From positions 1 to 64,000 of the forward strand of contig NZ_CP014143.1 in the NCBI RefSeq assembly GCF_001750105.1: DNA of 64,000 nucleotides, read 5' to 3'. Position numbers and translations under genes: made by a program. The first letter of the stretch is position 1. Each line of letters opens with the position of its first letter. This stretch comes from Microbulbifer aggregans (GTDB lineage Bacteria > Pseudomonadota > Gammaproteobacteria > Pseudomonadales > Cellvibrionaceae). The notes below the pieces were generated by a model, which saw only the letters and a list, made by a program, of their open reading frames with translations, was not told the DNA's origin and searched no databases. Positions 1 to 8,833 of this stretch are shown here, piece by piece.

Positions 1-23
1 CCGGCCACCCGAGGAGAAGCCCT

Positions 24-590
24 ATGCGCACCTGGCTACCACTGGCCATCGTCGTCGCCCTGATCAGCGTGGGACTCTGGTTTTCCGAGAGCCCACCCGA
101 GCAGCTTCTCGGCAAGCGCCCAACGCCCAAGGAGTACAATCGGGCGGCTGATCTGATTATCCGGGGAGCCAAGACCCGCCACTTCAACACCGATGGCAAA
201 CTCGCGTACCGGGTGGATGCCGACAGCATTACCTATTTCCAGTTTGCCCGGCGGGATCGCGCGAACCTCAATGAACCGCGCATCGTCTTCTACCAGGGAG
301 ACGCGCCGCGCTGGCGCACCGAATCGCGCAAAGGGGTGGCCCACAACAACGGTCAGCAAGTGGTTCTCCGCGGTGACGTCAATATCTGGGAGCTGCCCGA
401 AGCCGGCGGTATCCACCTGCAGACGCCGGCGATTACCATCAAGCCGCGACAGGAATACGCCGAGACGGACAAAATTGTTAAGATTGCGGCCGGCGCCAAC
501 CGCACCGAGGGCCGCGGCCTGCGCGCCTTCCTGAAAGAAGACCGGGTGGAAATCCTCTCCGAGGTACAGAGCATCTATGAAACTCAATAA
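24..590 (+). CDS. lptC: LPS export protein LptC
   Basis: LptC is the bitopic inner-membrane subunit of the Lpt machine that carries lipopolysaccharide from the LptBFG ABC transporter to periplasmic LptA. The 188-residue product has one N-terminal membrane segment (about residues 5-20), then an all-beta periplasmic domain of the LptC/OstA type; the length is near the usual 190. Its 3' end overlaps the start of lptA by 14 bases, so the two are translationally coupled, and lptB follows. In related genomes kdsD and kdsC lie just upstream, outside this window. The first ATG follows a GAGGAG ribosome-binding site. The call rests on the membrane anchor, domain type and invariant neighbours. Confidence 0.93.
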   Translation: MRTWLPLAIVVALISVGLWFSESPPEQLLGKRPTPKEYNRAADLIIRGAKTRHFNTDGKLAYRVDADSITYFQFARRDRANLNEPRIVFYQGDAPRWRTESRKGVAHNNGQQVVLRGDVNIWELPEAGGIHLQTPAITIKPRQEYAETDKIVKIAAGANRTEGRGLRAFLKEDRVEILSEVQSIYETQ

Positions 591-1122
591 CCAGTTGCGG
601 TCTCTTGCCGCCATCGCCTTCCTGTTTTTGAGCGCCCAGGCCCTCGCACTTCCGGAAGACCGCAACCAGCCAATCAAGGTCAAGTCCGACCATTTCGATG
701 GCAACCGCGGTAAGAACCTGTTCGTCTATAGCGGCAATGTACAGATTTCCCAGGGCACGCTGCAGATCCGCGCTGAGCGGGTCGAGGTGCACGGCACCGC
801 GGAAGGCGAAATTCAGAAAGTGATCGCTATTGGCAAGCCGGCCCACTTCCAGCAGCAGGTACAAGAGAGCCAGAATCCGGTTAAAGCCAAGGCCCGACGC
901 ATCGAGTTTCGCGTCAATGCGGACGAGCTCCAGCTGTCGGGAGACGCCCATGTCGATCGTGACGGCAACACCCTGTCGGCAGAAAAGATTGATTACGACC
1001 TGAACAGCGAACAGATCCAGGCCAAAGGACAATCCGGCAATGGTCGGGTGGAGATGATCTGGAAACCGGAGAAAAAGACCCCGGAACAGAGCACTCCCGA
1101 AGAAGGCCAGGAATCCCCCTGA
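577..1122 (+). CDS. lptA: LPS transport periplasmic protein LptA
   Basis: LptA forms the periplasmic bridge that moves lipopolysaccharide from LptC to LptD. The 181-residue precursor has a Sec signal peptide with a probable cut after ALA (about residue 24), then the repetitive beta-jellyroll OstA domain with the typical sequence SDHFDGNRGKNLFVYSGNV. The C-terminal tail is charged (KPEKKTPEQSTPEEGQESP) and probably disordered. It overlaps lptC and is followed by lptB after 65 bases, so it belongs to the lptCAB operon. Confidence 0.95.
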   Translation: MKLNNQLRSLAAIAFLFLSAQALALPEDRNQPIKVKSDHFDGNRGKNLFVYSGNVQISQGTLQIRAERVEVHGTAEGEIQKVIAIGKPAHFQQQVQESQNPVKAKARRIEFRVNADELQLSGDAHVDRDGNTLSAEKIDYDLNSEQIQAKGQSGNGRVEMIWKPEKKTPEQSTPEEGQESP

Positions 1123-1187
1123 TTTGAGGCCACTGCCGGCACAATGGGTACCCATGGGCACTGCCCACAACGACTGCGGAATGAACT

Positions 1188-1913
1188 ATGCCAAGGCTGA
1201 GAGCACTACACCTCGCCAAACAATACAAGAAAAGAAAGGTGGTCCAGGACGTCTCCGTGGAGGTTAGCAGCGGCCAGGTAGTTGGACTGCTCGGACCCAA
1301 CGGCGCAGGCAAGACCACCTGTTTCTATATGATTGCCGGACTCGTGCAGGCCGATGCCGGACAGGTACTCATCGACGAACAGGACATTACCCGCCTTTCC
1401 ATGCACGGACGGGCCCGCAAGGGCATCGGCTACCTACCCCAGGAGGCCTCTGTGTTTCGCCGCCTGTCTGTGCGCGACAACATCCTGGCAATCCTGCAGA
1501 CCCGCAAGAACCTCTCCCGTGCGCAAAGGGAGGACGCGGTCCAGGAGCTGCTACAGGAGTTCAACATCACCCACATTGAGAGCAGCCTCGGAATGGCGCT
1601 CTCCGGCGGCGAGCGCCGCCGGGTGGAGATCGCCCGGGCACTCGCCACTGACCCGGATTTCGTATTGCTGGACGAACCCTTCGCCGGCGTCGACCCCATC
1701 TCGGTCAACGATATCAAGCAGATCATCCGCCACCTGCGGGACCGCGGGATCGGTGTACTGATCACCGACCACAATGTGCGCGAAACCCTGGATATCTGCG
1801 AGAAAGCCTACATCGTCAGCGAGGGGCATATCATCGCTGCCGGCACTCCCGCCGAGGTCCTGGCCAATCAGCAGGTCCGGGAAGTCTATTTGGGACACGA
1901 GTTCACTATCTGA
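1188..1913 (+). CDS. lptB: LPS export ABC transporter ATPase LptB
   Basis: LptB is the cytoplasmic ATPase that drives lipopolysaccharide extraction through LptFG. The 241-residue protein shows Walker A GPNGAGKT (36-43), a Q-loop near residue 85, the ABC signature LSGGE (138-142), Walker B FVLLDEP (158-164) and the switch His in ITDHN. Its length matches E. coli LptB (241). It closes the lptCAB set, and rpoN follows after about 185 bases, the conserved gammaproteobacterial order. Confidence 0.97.
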   Translation: MPRLRALHLAKQYKKRKVVQDVSVEVSSGQVVGLLGPNGAGKTTCFYMIAGLVQADAGQVLIDEQDITRLSMHGRARKGIGYLPQEASVFRRLSVRDNILAILQTRKNLSRAQREDAVQELLQEFNITHIESSLGMALSGGERRRVEIARALATDPDFVLLDEPFAGVDPISVNDIKQIIRHLRDRGIGVLITDHNVRETLDICEKAYIVSEGHIIAAGTPAEVLANQQVREVYLGHEFTI

Positions 1914-2098
1914 GCCGCCTCTGCGCCCTCATCACCCGCAACGGCAAGAGGGCGCAACAGCAATCCTATCCCCGCCACCAGACCGGAAAAGTGTCCGCGT
2001 AGTAGGCACAGTTATTGCTTGTAATCCACTCAGGCGAGGGGTAGTCTGCTGCATCGTTCAAGTCGATTCATCCGCCGAACGCGTGTAAACCCCACCGT

Positions 2099-3553
2099 AT
2101 GAAGCAGTCCCTGCAGTTAAAACTCGGCACCCAGCTGACCATGACACCCCAGCTCCAGCAGGCGATCAGACTGCTGCAGCTGTCGACGCTGGATCTGCAG
2201 CAGGAGGTTCAGTCCGCCCTGGACAGCAACCCCATGCTCGAGATAGACGCCGAGGATTTTGACGACAGGGGAGCCGACTCCAGCCCCGATGCAACTGCGA
2301 ACCAGAGTGACACAGGCGAAGCCTCCGCTTCCGCAACAGAAACAGAAGCGGACTGGAGTGCGGATATCCCCACCGACTTGCCGGTAGACACCCAGTGGGA
2401 TGATATCTATGGCTCCGGTAGCTACAGCGGGAGCCATGAGGGTGATGACAACGGCCTCGAGCAGCGTAATGCCGCCGGCATTGGCCTTGCCGACCACCTG
2501 CTATGGCAGTTGAATCTCACCGGACTATCCGCTGATGACAAGCTGATCGCGGAAAACCTGATCGACGACCTCTCCCCCGCCGGCTTTTTGCAGACTCCGA
2601 TCGCCGAACTGGCCACGGCACTGAATGCCGGTGAGGACGAGGTACTCGCGGTACTCAAGAGCATCCAGCAATTTGAACCCGCCGGCTGCGGAGCCCGCGA
2701 CTTGCGGGAGTGCCTGATGCTGCAATTGCGACAACTACCCGTCAATACGCCCTGGCTGGCCGAGGCGACCCTGCTGGTCGACAAGCATCTGGACCTGCTC
2801 GGCAAACGGGACTTCCGCCAGCTCAGCCGGCGCACCCGACTCACAGAGGCCCAGCTGGGTGATGCGATCCGCCTTATCCAGACACTGACTCCTCACCCCG
2901 GCGAGACGCTTGCCGCCGAGGAGACTCACTATGTGGTGCCAGACATTATGGTCAGCCGACGCGAGCAGCGCTGGCTGGTCGAGCTGAACCCCGAAACCAC
3001 GCCGCGCCTTCGTATCAATGACAGCTATGCGGCACTGATCAAGCGCGCCGACAATTCCAGCGACAACAATTACCTGAAGGACAACCTCCAGGAAGCGCGC
3101 TGGTTTCTCAAGAGCCTGCAGAGCCGCAATGAAACACTGCTCAAAGTGGCCTCCAGCATTGTGGAAAAGCAGCAGGGCTTTTTCGAACAGGGCCCTGAGG
3201 CCATGAAACCGATGGTACTGGCGGATATCGCCGAGAGCATCGGCATGCACGAGTCCACTATCTCCCGCGTGACCACCCAGAAGTACATGCTGACCCCAAG
3301 GGGCGTCTTTGAGCTCAAGTATTTCTTCTCCAGCCACGTCAGCACCGACTCCGGCGAGGATGCCTCCTCCACAGCCATCCGCGCCCTGATCCGCAAGCTC
3401 ATCGACGCGGAGCCGCCGCGCAAGCCGCTTTCGGACAACAAAATCACCCAGGAGCTGGACAATCAGGGCATCAAGGTGGCCCGGCGCACGGTCGCAAAAT
3501 ACCGGGAATCCATGGGCATCCCCTCCTCCAGCGAGCGCAAGCGGCTGGTCTGA
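2099..3553 (+). CDS. rpoN: RNA polymerase sigma-54 factor RpoN
   Basis: Sigma-54 recruits RNA polymerase to -24/-12 promoters that need enhancer-binding activators (nitrogen, flagella and other regulons). The 484-residue protein has the Gln/Leu-rich region I (residues 1-50, [20 protein letters not shown]), an acidic linker of about residues 50-130 rich in Asp, Glu and Ser, the core-binding domain, and the C-terminal RpoN box [10 protein letters not shown] (about 465-474) that reads the -24 element. No strong ribosome-binding site precedes the ATG, but the N-terminus matches the family exactly. It heads the hpf-ptsN-rapZ-ptsO group. Confidence 0.97.
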   Translation: MKQSLQLKLGTQLTMTPQLQQAIRLLQLSTLDLQQEVQSALDSNPMLEIDAEDFDDRGADSSPDATANQSDTGEASASATETEADWSADIPTDLPVDTQWDDIYGSGSYSGSHEGDDNGLEQRNAAGIGLADHLLWQLNLTGLSADDKLIAENLIDDLSPAGFLQTPIAELATALNAGEDEVLAVLKSIQQFEPAGCGARDLRECLMLQLRQLPVNTPWLAEATLLVDKHLDLLGKRDFRQLSRRTRLTEAQLGDAIRLIQTLTPHPGETLAAEETHYVVPDIMVSRREQRWLVELNPETTPRLRINDSYAALIKRADNSSDNNYLKDNLQEARWFLKSLQSRNETLLKVASSIVEKQQGFFEQGPEAMKPMVLADIAESIGMHESTISRVTTQKYMLTPRGVFELKYFFSSHVSTDSGEDASSTAIRALIRKLIDAEPPRKPLSDNKITQELDNQGIKVARRTVAKYRESMGIPSSSERKRLV

Positions 3554-3748
3554 TCCCTACTCTCCCCCTCCTTTTTCTGACCGCATTTCTGCGCCCGGTC
3601 AGAACCGTCTGGCGCGCCTTCAGACGGGTGTGACAACCGAAAGCGGAAGTTTGAGTGTATCCTTCCAATCTGGCGAACTTCCTAGTAGGGTTGCCGCCCT
3701 GAAGAGGGGGTACCGCCGGAAAGCGATCCACCTTTTGAGGAGATTTCC

Positions 3749-4039
3749 ATGCAGATCAACATCAGTGGCCGACACCTGGATGTAAGCCCAGCCCTTCGCG
3801 ATTACTGTCTCGAAAAACTGGATAAACTTGCCAACCACAATGATTTGATCACCAACGCGCAGGTGACCCTGTCCATCGAGCGGGAGATCCAGCGCGCGGA
3901 AGCCCTGATGCACGTCAACGGGACCGAGGTCTTCGCCAATTCCGAGGCGGATGACATGTATGCGGCGATTGATGGTCTGACCGACAAGCTCGATCGCCAG
4001 CTGTTGAAACATAAAGAGAAGTTGCGCAAGCACCGCTAG
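3749..4039 (+). CDS. hpf: ribosome hibernation promoting factor (short HPF)
   Basis: The 96-residue protein is a short-form HPF/RaiA homologue that binds the 30S decoding region and helps form inactive 100S ribosomes in slow growth. It begins MQINISGRHLDVSPALRDYC and ends in a basic tail (LLKHKEKLRKHR), as the family does. A GAGGAG site lies 6 bases before the ATG. ptsN starts 4 bases after its stop, so the two are co-translated, and rpoN is directly upstream. Confidence 0.93.
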   Translation: MQINISGRHLDVSPALRDYCLEKLDKLANHNDLITNAQVTLSIEREIQRAEALMHVNGTEVFANSEADDMYAAIDGLTDKLDRQLLKHKEKLRKHR

Positions 4040-4042
4040 CTT

Positions 4043-4504
4043 ATGACATTGGAAGCTTTACTCTCTCCCCGCCTGAGCCTCTGCAATCTGGCGGGGAGCA
4101 GCAAAAAGAAATTGCTGCTGAATATCGCCCAGGCCATTGCAGAACAATATCCACAACTCGATTCCGACACCGTCTTCAACCAGCTAATCGCCCGAGAGCG
4201 CCTGGGCTCAACGGGCATTGGTGAAGGTGTCGCCATCCCCCACTGCCGGCTCCCCGGCTGCGAGCACCCCATTGGAGTGCTTTGCACTACCGAGCCCGCA
4301 GTGGATTTTGACGCCGCAGACCGCCAGCCGGTAGACCTGCTGTTCGCACTGCTGGTCCCCGAAGACAGCGAACAGGAACACCTGGATACCCTGGCACAGA
4401 TCGCCGGCCTCTTCAGCGATAGCCGTGTGCGGGAAAAGCTGCGCGCAGCCGAGAGCGGCGACGAACTCTACGGACTGGCCATCGACAGCGCTGCCGCTGC
4501 ATAA
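4043..4504 (+). CDS. ptsN: nitrogen PTS enzyme IIA (EIIA-Ntr)
   Basis: EIIA-Ntr is the terminal phosphoacceptor of the nitrogen phosphotransferase system. It regulates potassium uptake, phosphate sensing and other targets and carries no sugar. The 153-residue protein contains the PTS EIIA type-2 fold with the phosphorylatable His67 in GVAIPHCRLPG. Its phosphodonor NPr is encoded two genes downstream (5477-5746); EI-Ntr (ptsP) is not in the window. A GC-rich hairpin lies between its stop and rapZ. Confidence 0.95.
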   Translation: MTLEALLSPRLSLCNLAGSSKKKLLLNIAQAIAEQYPQLDSDTVFNQLIARERLGSTGIGEGVAIPHCRLPGCEHPIGVLCTTEPAVDFDAADRQPVDLLFALLVPEDSEQEHLDTLAQIAGLFSDSRVREKLRAAESGDELYGLAIDSAAAA

Positions 4505-4533
4505 TCACCGCTCGTAACGCAATTGCTTTAGTG

Positions 4534-4559
4534 GCAGCCCGGCGCCTATCCGGGGCTGC
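4534..4559 (+). other. inverted repeat between ptsN and rapZ
   Basis: GCAGCCC and GGGCTGC form a 7-bp stem around a 12-base loop in the ptsN-rapZ gap, about 40 bases before the rapZ ATG. No T-run follows, so it is unlikely to be a strong terminator. It may be an mRNA-stabilising or processing structure; function is inferred only from position. Confidence 0.35.
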
Positions 4560-4597
4560 GCTTCATACCGCGCTCGTTGACTGAAGGACCTGCATCC

Positions 4598-5458
4598 ATG
4601 CGCCTGGTGATCATCAGTGGCCGTTCCGGCTCGGGAAAAAGCTCTGCATTGCAGCTGCTGGAGGACGTCGGCTTTAACTGCATCGACAACCTGCCCGCGA
4701 GCCTGCTGCCGGAACTGGTGCGGCGTGTCAGTGACCAACCACCGGTGGACAATACCCGCCTGGCCCTGGGCATTGATGCCCGCAATCTATGGCAGGATGT
4801 GCAGCAGGCCCCGCGCGTTATCGATGAATTGCGCCAGAGCGGCATCCTCTGCGACGTGATCTATCTGGACGCCCGCTCGCCGGTTCTGGTGCAGCGCTTC
4901 AGCGAGACCCGCCGCAAGCACCCGCTCAGCGACAACCGCACCCATCTGCTCGAAGCCCTGAACCGCGAGAAGGAACTCCTCGCTCCTCTGGCCGCCATGG
5001 CCGATCTGGTGATCGATACCAGCAGCCTGAGCCTGCACCAATTGCGCGACCTGGTGAAAACCCGTGTGGTCGGCGAGGAATCCCCGGGCATGGCGATCCT
5101 GTTCCAGTCTTTCGGCTTCAAACACGGCGTACCGGTCGATGCCGACCTGGTCTTCGACTTGCGCTGCCTGCCAAACCCCTATTGGGTCGCCGAGCTTCGC
5201 CACAAGACCGGCCTGGATCCCGAGGTGGTGGAGTTCCTGCGCTCCCATCCCGAGACCAGCGACATGGAAAGTGATATCGCCCGGTTCCTGGAGCGCTGGC
5301 TGCCCTCTTATCAGAAGAGTAACCGCAGTTACACCTGTGTAGCAGTAGGCTGCACCGGCGGCAGGCACCGCTCTGTCTATATGGTGGAGCGCCTGGCTGA
5401 GCGTTTCTCAGGGCAGTTCGACAATATCCAGATCCGCCATCGCGAGCAGCAGAAATAG
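4598..5458 (+). CDS. rapZ: RNase adapter protein RapZ
   Basis: RapZ (YvcJ family) binds nucleotides and, in E. coli, directs RNase E to the small RNA GlmZ, so tuning glucosamine-6-phosphate synthase. The 286-residue product starts MRLVIISGRSGSGKS with Walker A at residues 8-15. The C-terminal half carries the conserved VAVGCTGGRHRSVYMVERL that makes up the RNA/metabolite-binding domain. I chose the ATG at 4598 over an upstream in-frame TTG (4577) because it places Walker A where the family has it. It lies between ptsN and ptsO, the usual context. Confidence 0.93.
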   Translation: MRLVIISGRSGSGKSSALQLLEDVGFNCIDNLPASLLPELVRRVSDQPPVDNTRLALGIDARNLWQDVQQAPRVIDELRQSGILCDVIYLDARSPVLVQRFSETRRKHPLSDNRTHLLEALNREKELLAPLAAMADLVIDTSSLSLHQLRDLVKTRVVGEESPGMAILFQSFGFKHGVPVDADLVFDLRCLPNPYWVAELRHKTGLDPEVVEFLRSHPETSDMESDIARFLERWLPSYQKSNRSYTCVAVGCTGGRHRSVYMVERLAERFSGQFDNIQIRHREQQK

Positions 5459-5476
5459 CAGGCCCGGAGCAGCGCA

Positions 5477-5746
5477 ATGCAGAAATGCAGACTCGAAATC
5501 ATCAATAAACTGGGACTCCACGCACGCGCCGCGAGTAAGTTCGCGCAGACTTCCGCCCGCTATTCCGCCGACATCCGTGTGAACTGTCAGGGGAAATGTG
5601 TCGACGGCAAGAGTGTAATGGCGCTGATGCTGCTTGCAGCCGGCAAGGGCTGCGAACTGGAACTCGAAGTGAGCGGCAGCGACGAGGAGGCCGCCCTCGA
5701 GGCCATCACGGCATTGATTGCCGATCGCTTCGGCGAGGCTGAATAA
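5477..5746 (+). CDS. ptsO: phosphocarrier protein NPr (HPr family)
   Basis: NPr is the HPr-like carrier of the nitrogen PTS and passes phosphate from EI-Ntr to EIIA-Ntr. The 89-residue protein has the active His15 in KLGLHARAA and the GKSVMALMLLAAGKG helix around the regulatory-serine region. It lies 18 bases after rapZ and completes the ptsN-rapZ-ptsO set. Confidence 0.95.
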   Translation: MQKCRLEIINKLGLHARAASKFAQTSARYSADIRVNCQGKCVDGKSVMALMLLAAGKGCELELEVSGSDEEAALEAITALIADRFGEAE

Positions 5747-5844
5747 CCAGCCGGCAACACCCTGCAGCCGCTGGCGGGTGACTGCCGATCCGCATAAAAT
5801 TCCCGCTCGCCGCAGCAACCAATCCCCGCAGTCGAGGAGTCGCC

Positions 5845-7212
5845 GTGTCCAACCCACCTTCCGCCGAAATCAACTTCCGCGCCCAGAACCAGCTGAGTGA
5901 GCTCTTTACCGCGCTGGACAGCGGTACCGGACGGGAAGTGCGGCGGATGCTCAGCACTCTCAGCCCGCAGAGCATCGCACAACTGCTGGAGAGTTCTCCC
6001 CCGCGTATCCGCCATGTGCTCTGGAACCTGATTGATAAAGAAATCGAGGGTGAGGTCCTGCAGGAACTCTCCTACGACGTACAGAGCCAAATCCTCGCCA
6101 CCATGGACACAGAGGAGATGGTGGCCGTCATGGAGGGACTGGACGCCGACGATGTGGCGGACATCCTCCAGCAACTGCCCGAAAGGCTGATGGCCGAGGT
6201 TCTCTCCTCCATGAGCGAGACGGACCGCGAACGGGTCGAAAGCGTACTGGCATACGACGAGGAGACCGCCGGCGGCCTGATGGACACGGACACCATTTCC
6301 GTGCGCCCGAACCTGACCCTCGACGTTGTGCTGCGCTATCTGCGCCGGCACGAGCAGCTACCGGAATCCACCGACAGCCTCTTCGTCGTCAACCGGCAGG
6401 GCCAGTACATTGGGCTGCTACCGCTCTCCCGACTGCTGACCACAGACCCCTCGGTAACCGTACGCGAGATCATGAGTACCGACCTGGAGCCGATACCCGC
6501 AGATATGCCGGACACCGAGGTTGCGCGCCTGTTTGCCAAATACGACTGGATTACCGCACCGGTGATCGATGAGCAGAATCGGCTGGTCGGGCGTATCACC
6601 ATTGACGATGTGGTAGACGTGATCCGCGAGGATGCCGACCACTCACTGATGAGCCTCGCCGGCCTCGACGAGGAAGAAGATACCTTTGCTACCGTCAGAC
6701 GAACGGCTCCGCGGCGAGCGGTGTGGCTAGGCATCAACCTGCTCACTGCCCTGCTCGCCTCCTGGGTGATCAACCTGTTCCAGGACACTATCGACAAGGT
6801 TGTGGCACTCGCTGTACTGATGCCCATCGTCGCCAGCATGGGCGGCGTGGCCGGCAGCCAGACTCTGACCGTGGTGATCCGCGGCATGGCGCTTGGCCAG
6901 ATCGGGCGCAGCAACCTGAACTGGCTGCTGTCCCGCGAGCTCGGCTCGGCGGTCCTCAACGCCATGCTATGGGCAGTGGTGATCGGCGTGATCGCCGGCC
7001 TCTGGTTCGATGACACCCGTATCGCAGTGATCATCCTGGTCGCAATGGTCATCAACCTCATCACCGCTGCGCTCGCGGGCGCTATCCTGCCGGTAGCGCT
7101 GCGCGCGATGCGCATTGACCCCGCCCTGGCCGGAGGCGTGGCCCTGACCACCGTTACCGACGTGGTGGGCTTTATGTCATTCCTGGGCCTTGCCACCCTG
7201 TACTACGGTTGA
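5845..7212 (+). CDS. mgtE: magnesium transporter MgtE
   Basis: MgtE is a homodimeric Mg2+ channel gated by cytoplasmic Mg2+ binding. The 455-residue protein has the helical MgtE N domain (about 25-130), two CBS domains (about 135-255), a connecting helix and five membrane segments from about residue 290 to the end, including the GGVAGSQ and GAILPVALRAMRIDPALAGG pore regions. Translation starts at GTG after a GAGGAG site. It follows ptsO at about 100 bases, a common arrangement in Pseudomonas relatives. Confidence 0.95.
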   Translation: MSNPPSAEINFRAQNQLSELFTALDSGTGREVRRMLSTLSPQSIAQLLESSPPRIRHVLWNLIDKEIEGEVLQELSYDVQSQILATMDTEEMVAVMEGLDADDVADILQQLPERLMAEVLSSMSETDRERVESVLAYDEETAGGLMDTDTISVRPNLTLDVVLRYLRRHEQLPESTDSLFVVNRQGQYIGLLPLSRLLTTDPSVTVREIMSTDLEPIPADMPDTEVARLFAKYDWITAPVIDEQNRLVGRITIDDVVDVIREDADHSLMSLAGLDEEEDTFATVRRTAPRRAVWLGINLLTALLASWVINLFQDTIDKVVALAVLMPIVASMGGVAGSQTLTVVIRGMALGQIGRSNLNWLLSRELGSAVLNAMLWAVVIGVIAGLWFDDTRIAVIILVAMVINLITAALAGAILPVALRAMRIDPALAGGVALTTVTDVVGFMSFLGLATLYYG

Positions 7213-7238
7213 AGCCGATTAGCTGAAGATGGAACAAG

Positions 7239-7751
7239 ATGCACGATTACGAAGAATTTGACGACGAGCTGCCAAAAAGCAAAACCCAGGTTAAGCAGGA
7301 GATGCACGAACTGCAGGAACTGGGACGCCAGCTGACAGAGCTCGGCCCGGCGCAACTGGCAGAAGTGCCCCTTGATGACGACCTGCGGGAAGCCATCAAT
7401 ACCCTGCACCGAATCAAGTCCAATGAGGCGCGCCGGCGGCAGATGCAGTACATCGGCAAGTTAATGCGCTCTGCCGATGGCGAGGCCATTGAGACGGTCC
7501 TGCACAGGTTCAAGGAACGGGACCAGCTGCACGTACGGTTTGATCACATGGCAGAGGACTGGCGGCGGCGACTGCTGGAGGAGGGAAAAGCAGCCCAAAG
7601 CGACTTCTTCGAGCGCTACCCGCAAGCGGACCACCAGCACCTGCGACAGCTGGTGAGAGATTCCGCCCGGGAAATCAAAAACCAGAAGGCACCCACCAAC
7701 CAGCGCAAGCTGTTCCGTTTTCTACGCGATCTATTTATGGAGAGCGAATAG
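7239..7751 (+). CDS. darP: ribosome-associated protein DarP (YjgA, DUF615)
   Basis: DarP (YjgA) associates with late 50S assembly intermediates and helps shape the peptidyl-transferase centre. The 170-residue, highly charged helical protein starts HDYEEFDDELPKSKTQVK, carries LPLDDDLREAI-like and LHRIKSNEARRRQMQYIGKLMR segments, and ends KLFRFLRDLF, all hallmarks of DUF615. It is the last gene before a bidirectional terminator. In Pseudomonas the next gene is often pmbA/tldE, which is absent here. Confidence 0.92.
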   Translation: MHDYEEFDDELPKSKTQVKQEMHELQELGRQLTELGPAQLAEVPLDDDLREAINTLHRIKSNEARRRQMQYIGKLMRSADGEAIETVLHRFKERDQLHVRFDHMAEDWRRRLLEEGKAAQSDFFERYPQADHQHLRQLVRDSAREIKNQKAPTNQRKLFRFLRDLFMESE

Positions 7752-7789
7752 CAGATTCCGCCCACTACCAGCCAACAGCACCTGAAAAC

Positions 7790-7832
7790 AAAAAACGGCC
7801 CCGCCAGTATCACTGACGGGGCCGCTTTTTTT
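7790..7832. terminator. bidirectional intrinsic terminator (darP / membrane protein)
   Basis: CGGCCCCG and CGGGGCCG pair (outer stem), extended by CAGT/ACTG around ATC. A T-run (7826-7832) follows on the + strand and an A-run (7790-7795) precedes it, giving a T-run on the - strand. It can end darP from the left and the 7848-8690 gene from the right. Confidence 0.9.
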
Positions 7833-7847
7833 CATGGTGGAGGAAGT

Positions 7848-8690
7848 TTATTCCTCGGCGCTGGTCTCAGCCTGCCACTCGAACAGGTTCAATTCGATAA
7901 AGAAGAATGCCACCAGCCACAGGAAGGCATCCCAGAAATCCAGGAAGCTGCCATTGATGCCCCAGTAAATCGCGCAGAGGAGCAGGGTGGAGTACAGCAG
8001 CGCCTTGATAACCTGGGAGTAACGCATCACTGCGTCAGACAACTGGTGGCGCAACTGCAGCCAGACATCAAACGCGAGGATCGCCACCACCAGCAACCAG
8101 GCACCCGCATTGATTACATCGGTCCATGCCAACCACTTGATTGCGCTCCAGGTCTCGACGGTACCGAGCACCTGGGCATCGGCCAGGCGCAACACCTGGG
8201 CATCCGCCAGGGCCGCGCAACTTTCCGCGGTCAGCGGTGCGTAGTCATCCTGGCCCAGCACCAGCAACCAGTCACCGCCTCCCGCCAGCGCACAGGCGGA
8301 CTGGGTCACAGGCAGGAGATTGGTCAGGGACGCCATCTCGGCGACATAACCGTAAAACGAGTAGACGATAAAGAGATAACAGAAAGCCGAGGTAGCATTG
8401 AGAGCCCACTTGACCCAGCCGCGGATTTTCTCATCCGGCAGCACGAAGGTTTCCAGCTCAAACACCAACAGCAGCAATACCCAGGCAAGGGTATCGATGG
8501 AGTCGTTGTAGGCCTCGATCACTCTGCCGAGATGGATACCATCGGCGAAAATTGCACCGGCAGCGGCGTGATTCTCAAGAAAGAACGCATAAACGTTATA
8601 GGCGAGTAACAGGTAGACGGTGTACTTGAATACCCGGAACAGGGCATAGCGGTTAACGCGCGAACCTGCCAATGTGGCCACCTCGGACAT
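7848..8690 (-). CDS. hypothetical multi-pass membrane protein
   Basis: I do not recognise this 280-residue protein. It has about six hydrophobic segments (roughly 20-40, 65-85, 95-115, 185-208, 225-245, 250-270). A soluble loop lies at about 120-180 between segments 3 and 4 and contains two cysteines (ACALAGG and ESCAALAD). The loop carries a short internal duplication (ADAQVLRLADAQVLG) that matches a 24-bp tandem repeat in the DNA. The C-terminal segment is aromatic-rich (DAFLWLVAFFFIELNLFEWQ). It stands alone between a bidirectional terminator and the msrB gene, so context gives no function. A small ion-channel-like or sensor membrane protein is possible but unsupported. Confidence 0.75.
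   Translation of the reverse strand: MSEVATLAGSRVNRYALFRVFKYTVYLLLAYNVYAFFLENHAAAGAIFADGIHLGRVIEAYNDSIDTLAWVLLLLVFELETFVLPDEKIRGWVKWALNATSAFCYLFIVYSFYGYVAEMASLTNLLPVTQSACALAGGGDWLLVLGQDDYAPLTAESCAALADAQVLRLADAQVLGTVETWSAIKWLAWTDVINAGAWLLVVAILAFDVWLQLRHQLSDAVMRYSQVIKALLYSTLLLCAIYWGINGSFLDFWDAFLWLVAFFFIELNLFEWQAETSAEE
8169..8216. repeat. 24-bp tandem duplication inside the membrane-protein gene
   Basis: CACCTGGGCATCGGCCAG at 8169 recurs with one change 24 bases later at 8193. It encodes the repeated ADAQVL motif in the extramembrane loop. The frame is preserved, so this looks like replication slippage tolerated in a flexible loop. Confidence 0.75.
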
Positions 8691-8833
8691 CTGCTCGGAC
8701 CTCGATTATTGATTATTCTTCGGAAGCGCGGGCTAGTGCACCTGATCGCGCTCAGTTCAATCAGAACACACCCGCGAGCTGGCGATGCCGGCCAGCAGTC
8801 AGCCGGCCGGTCGCAGCCCACAATATCGAACAA

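Noticed and set aside
36..704. Long - strand open frame across lptC/lptA
   Set aside because: It mirrors lptC in another frame, and lptC has the right length, start and operon place.
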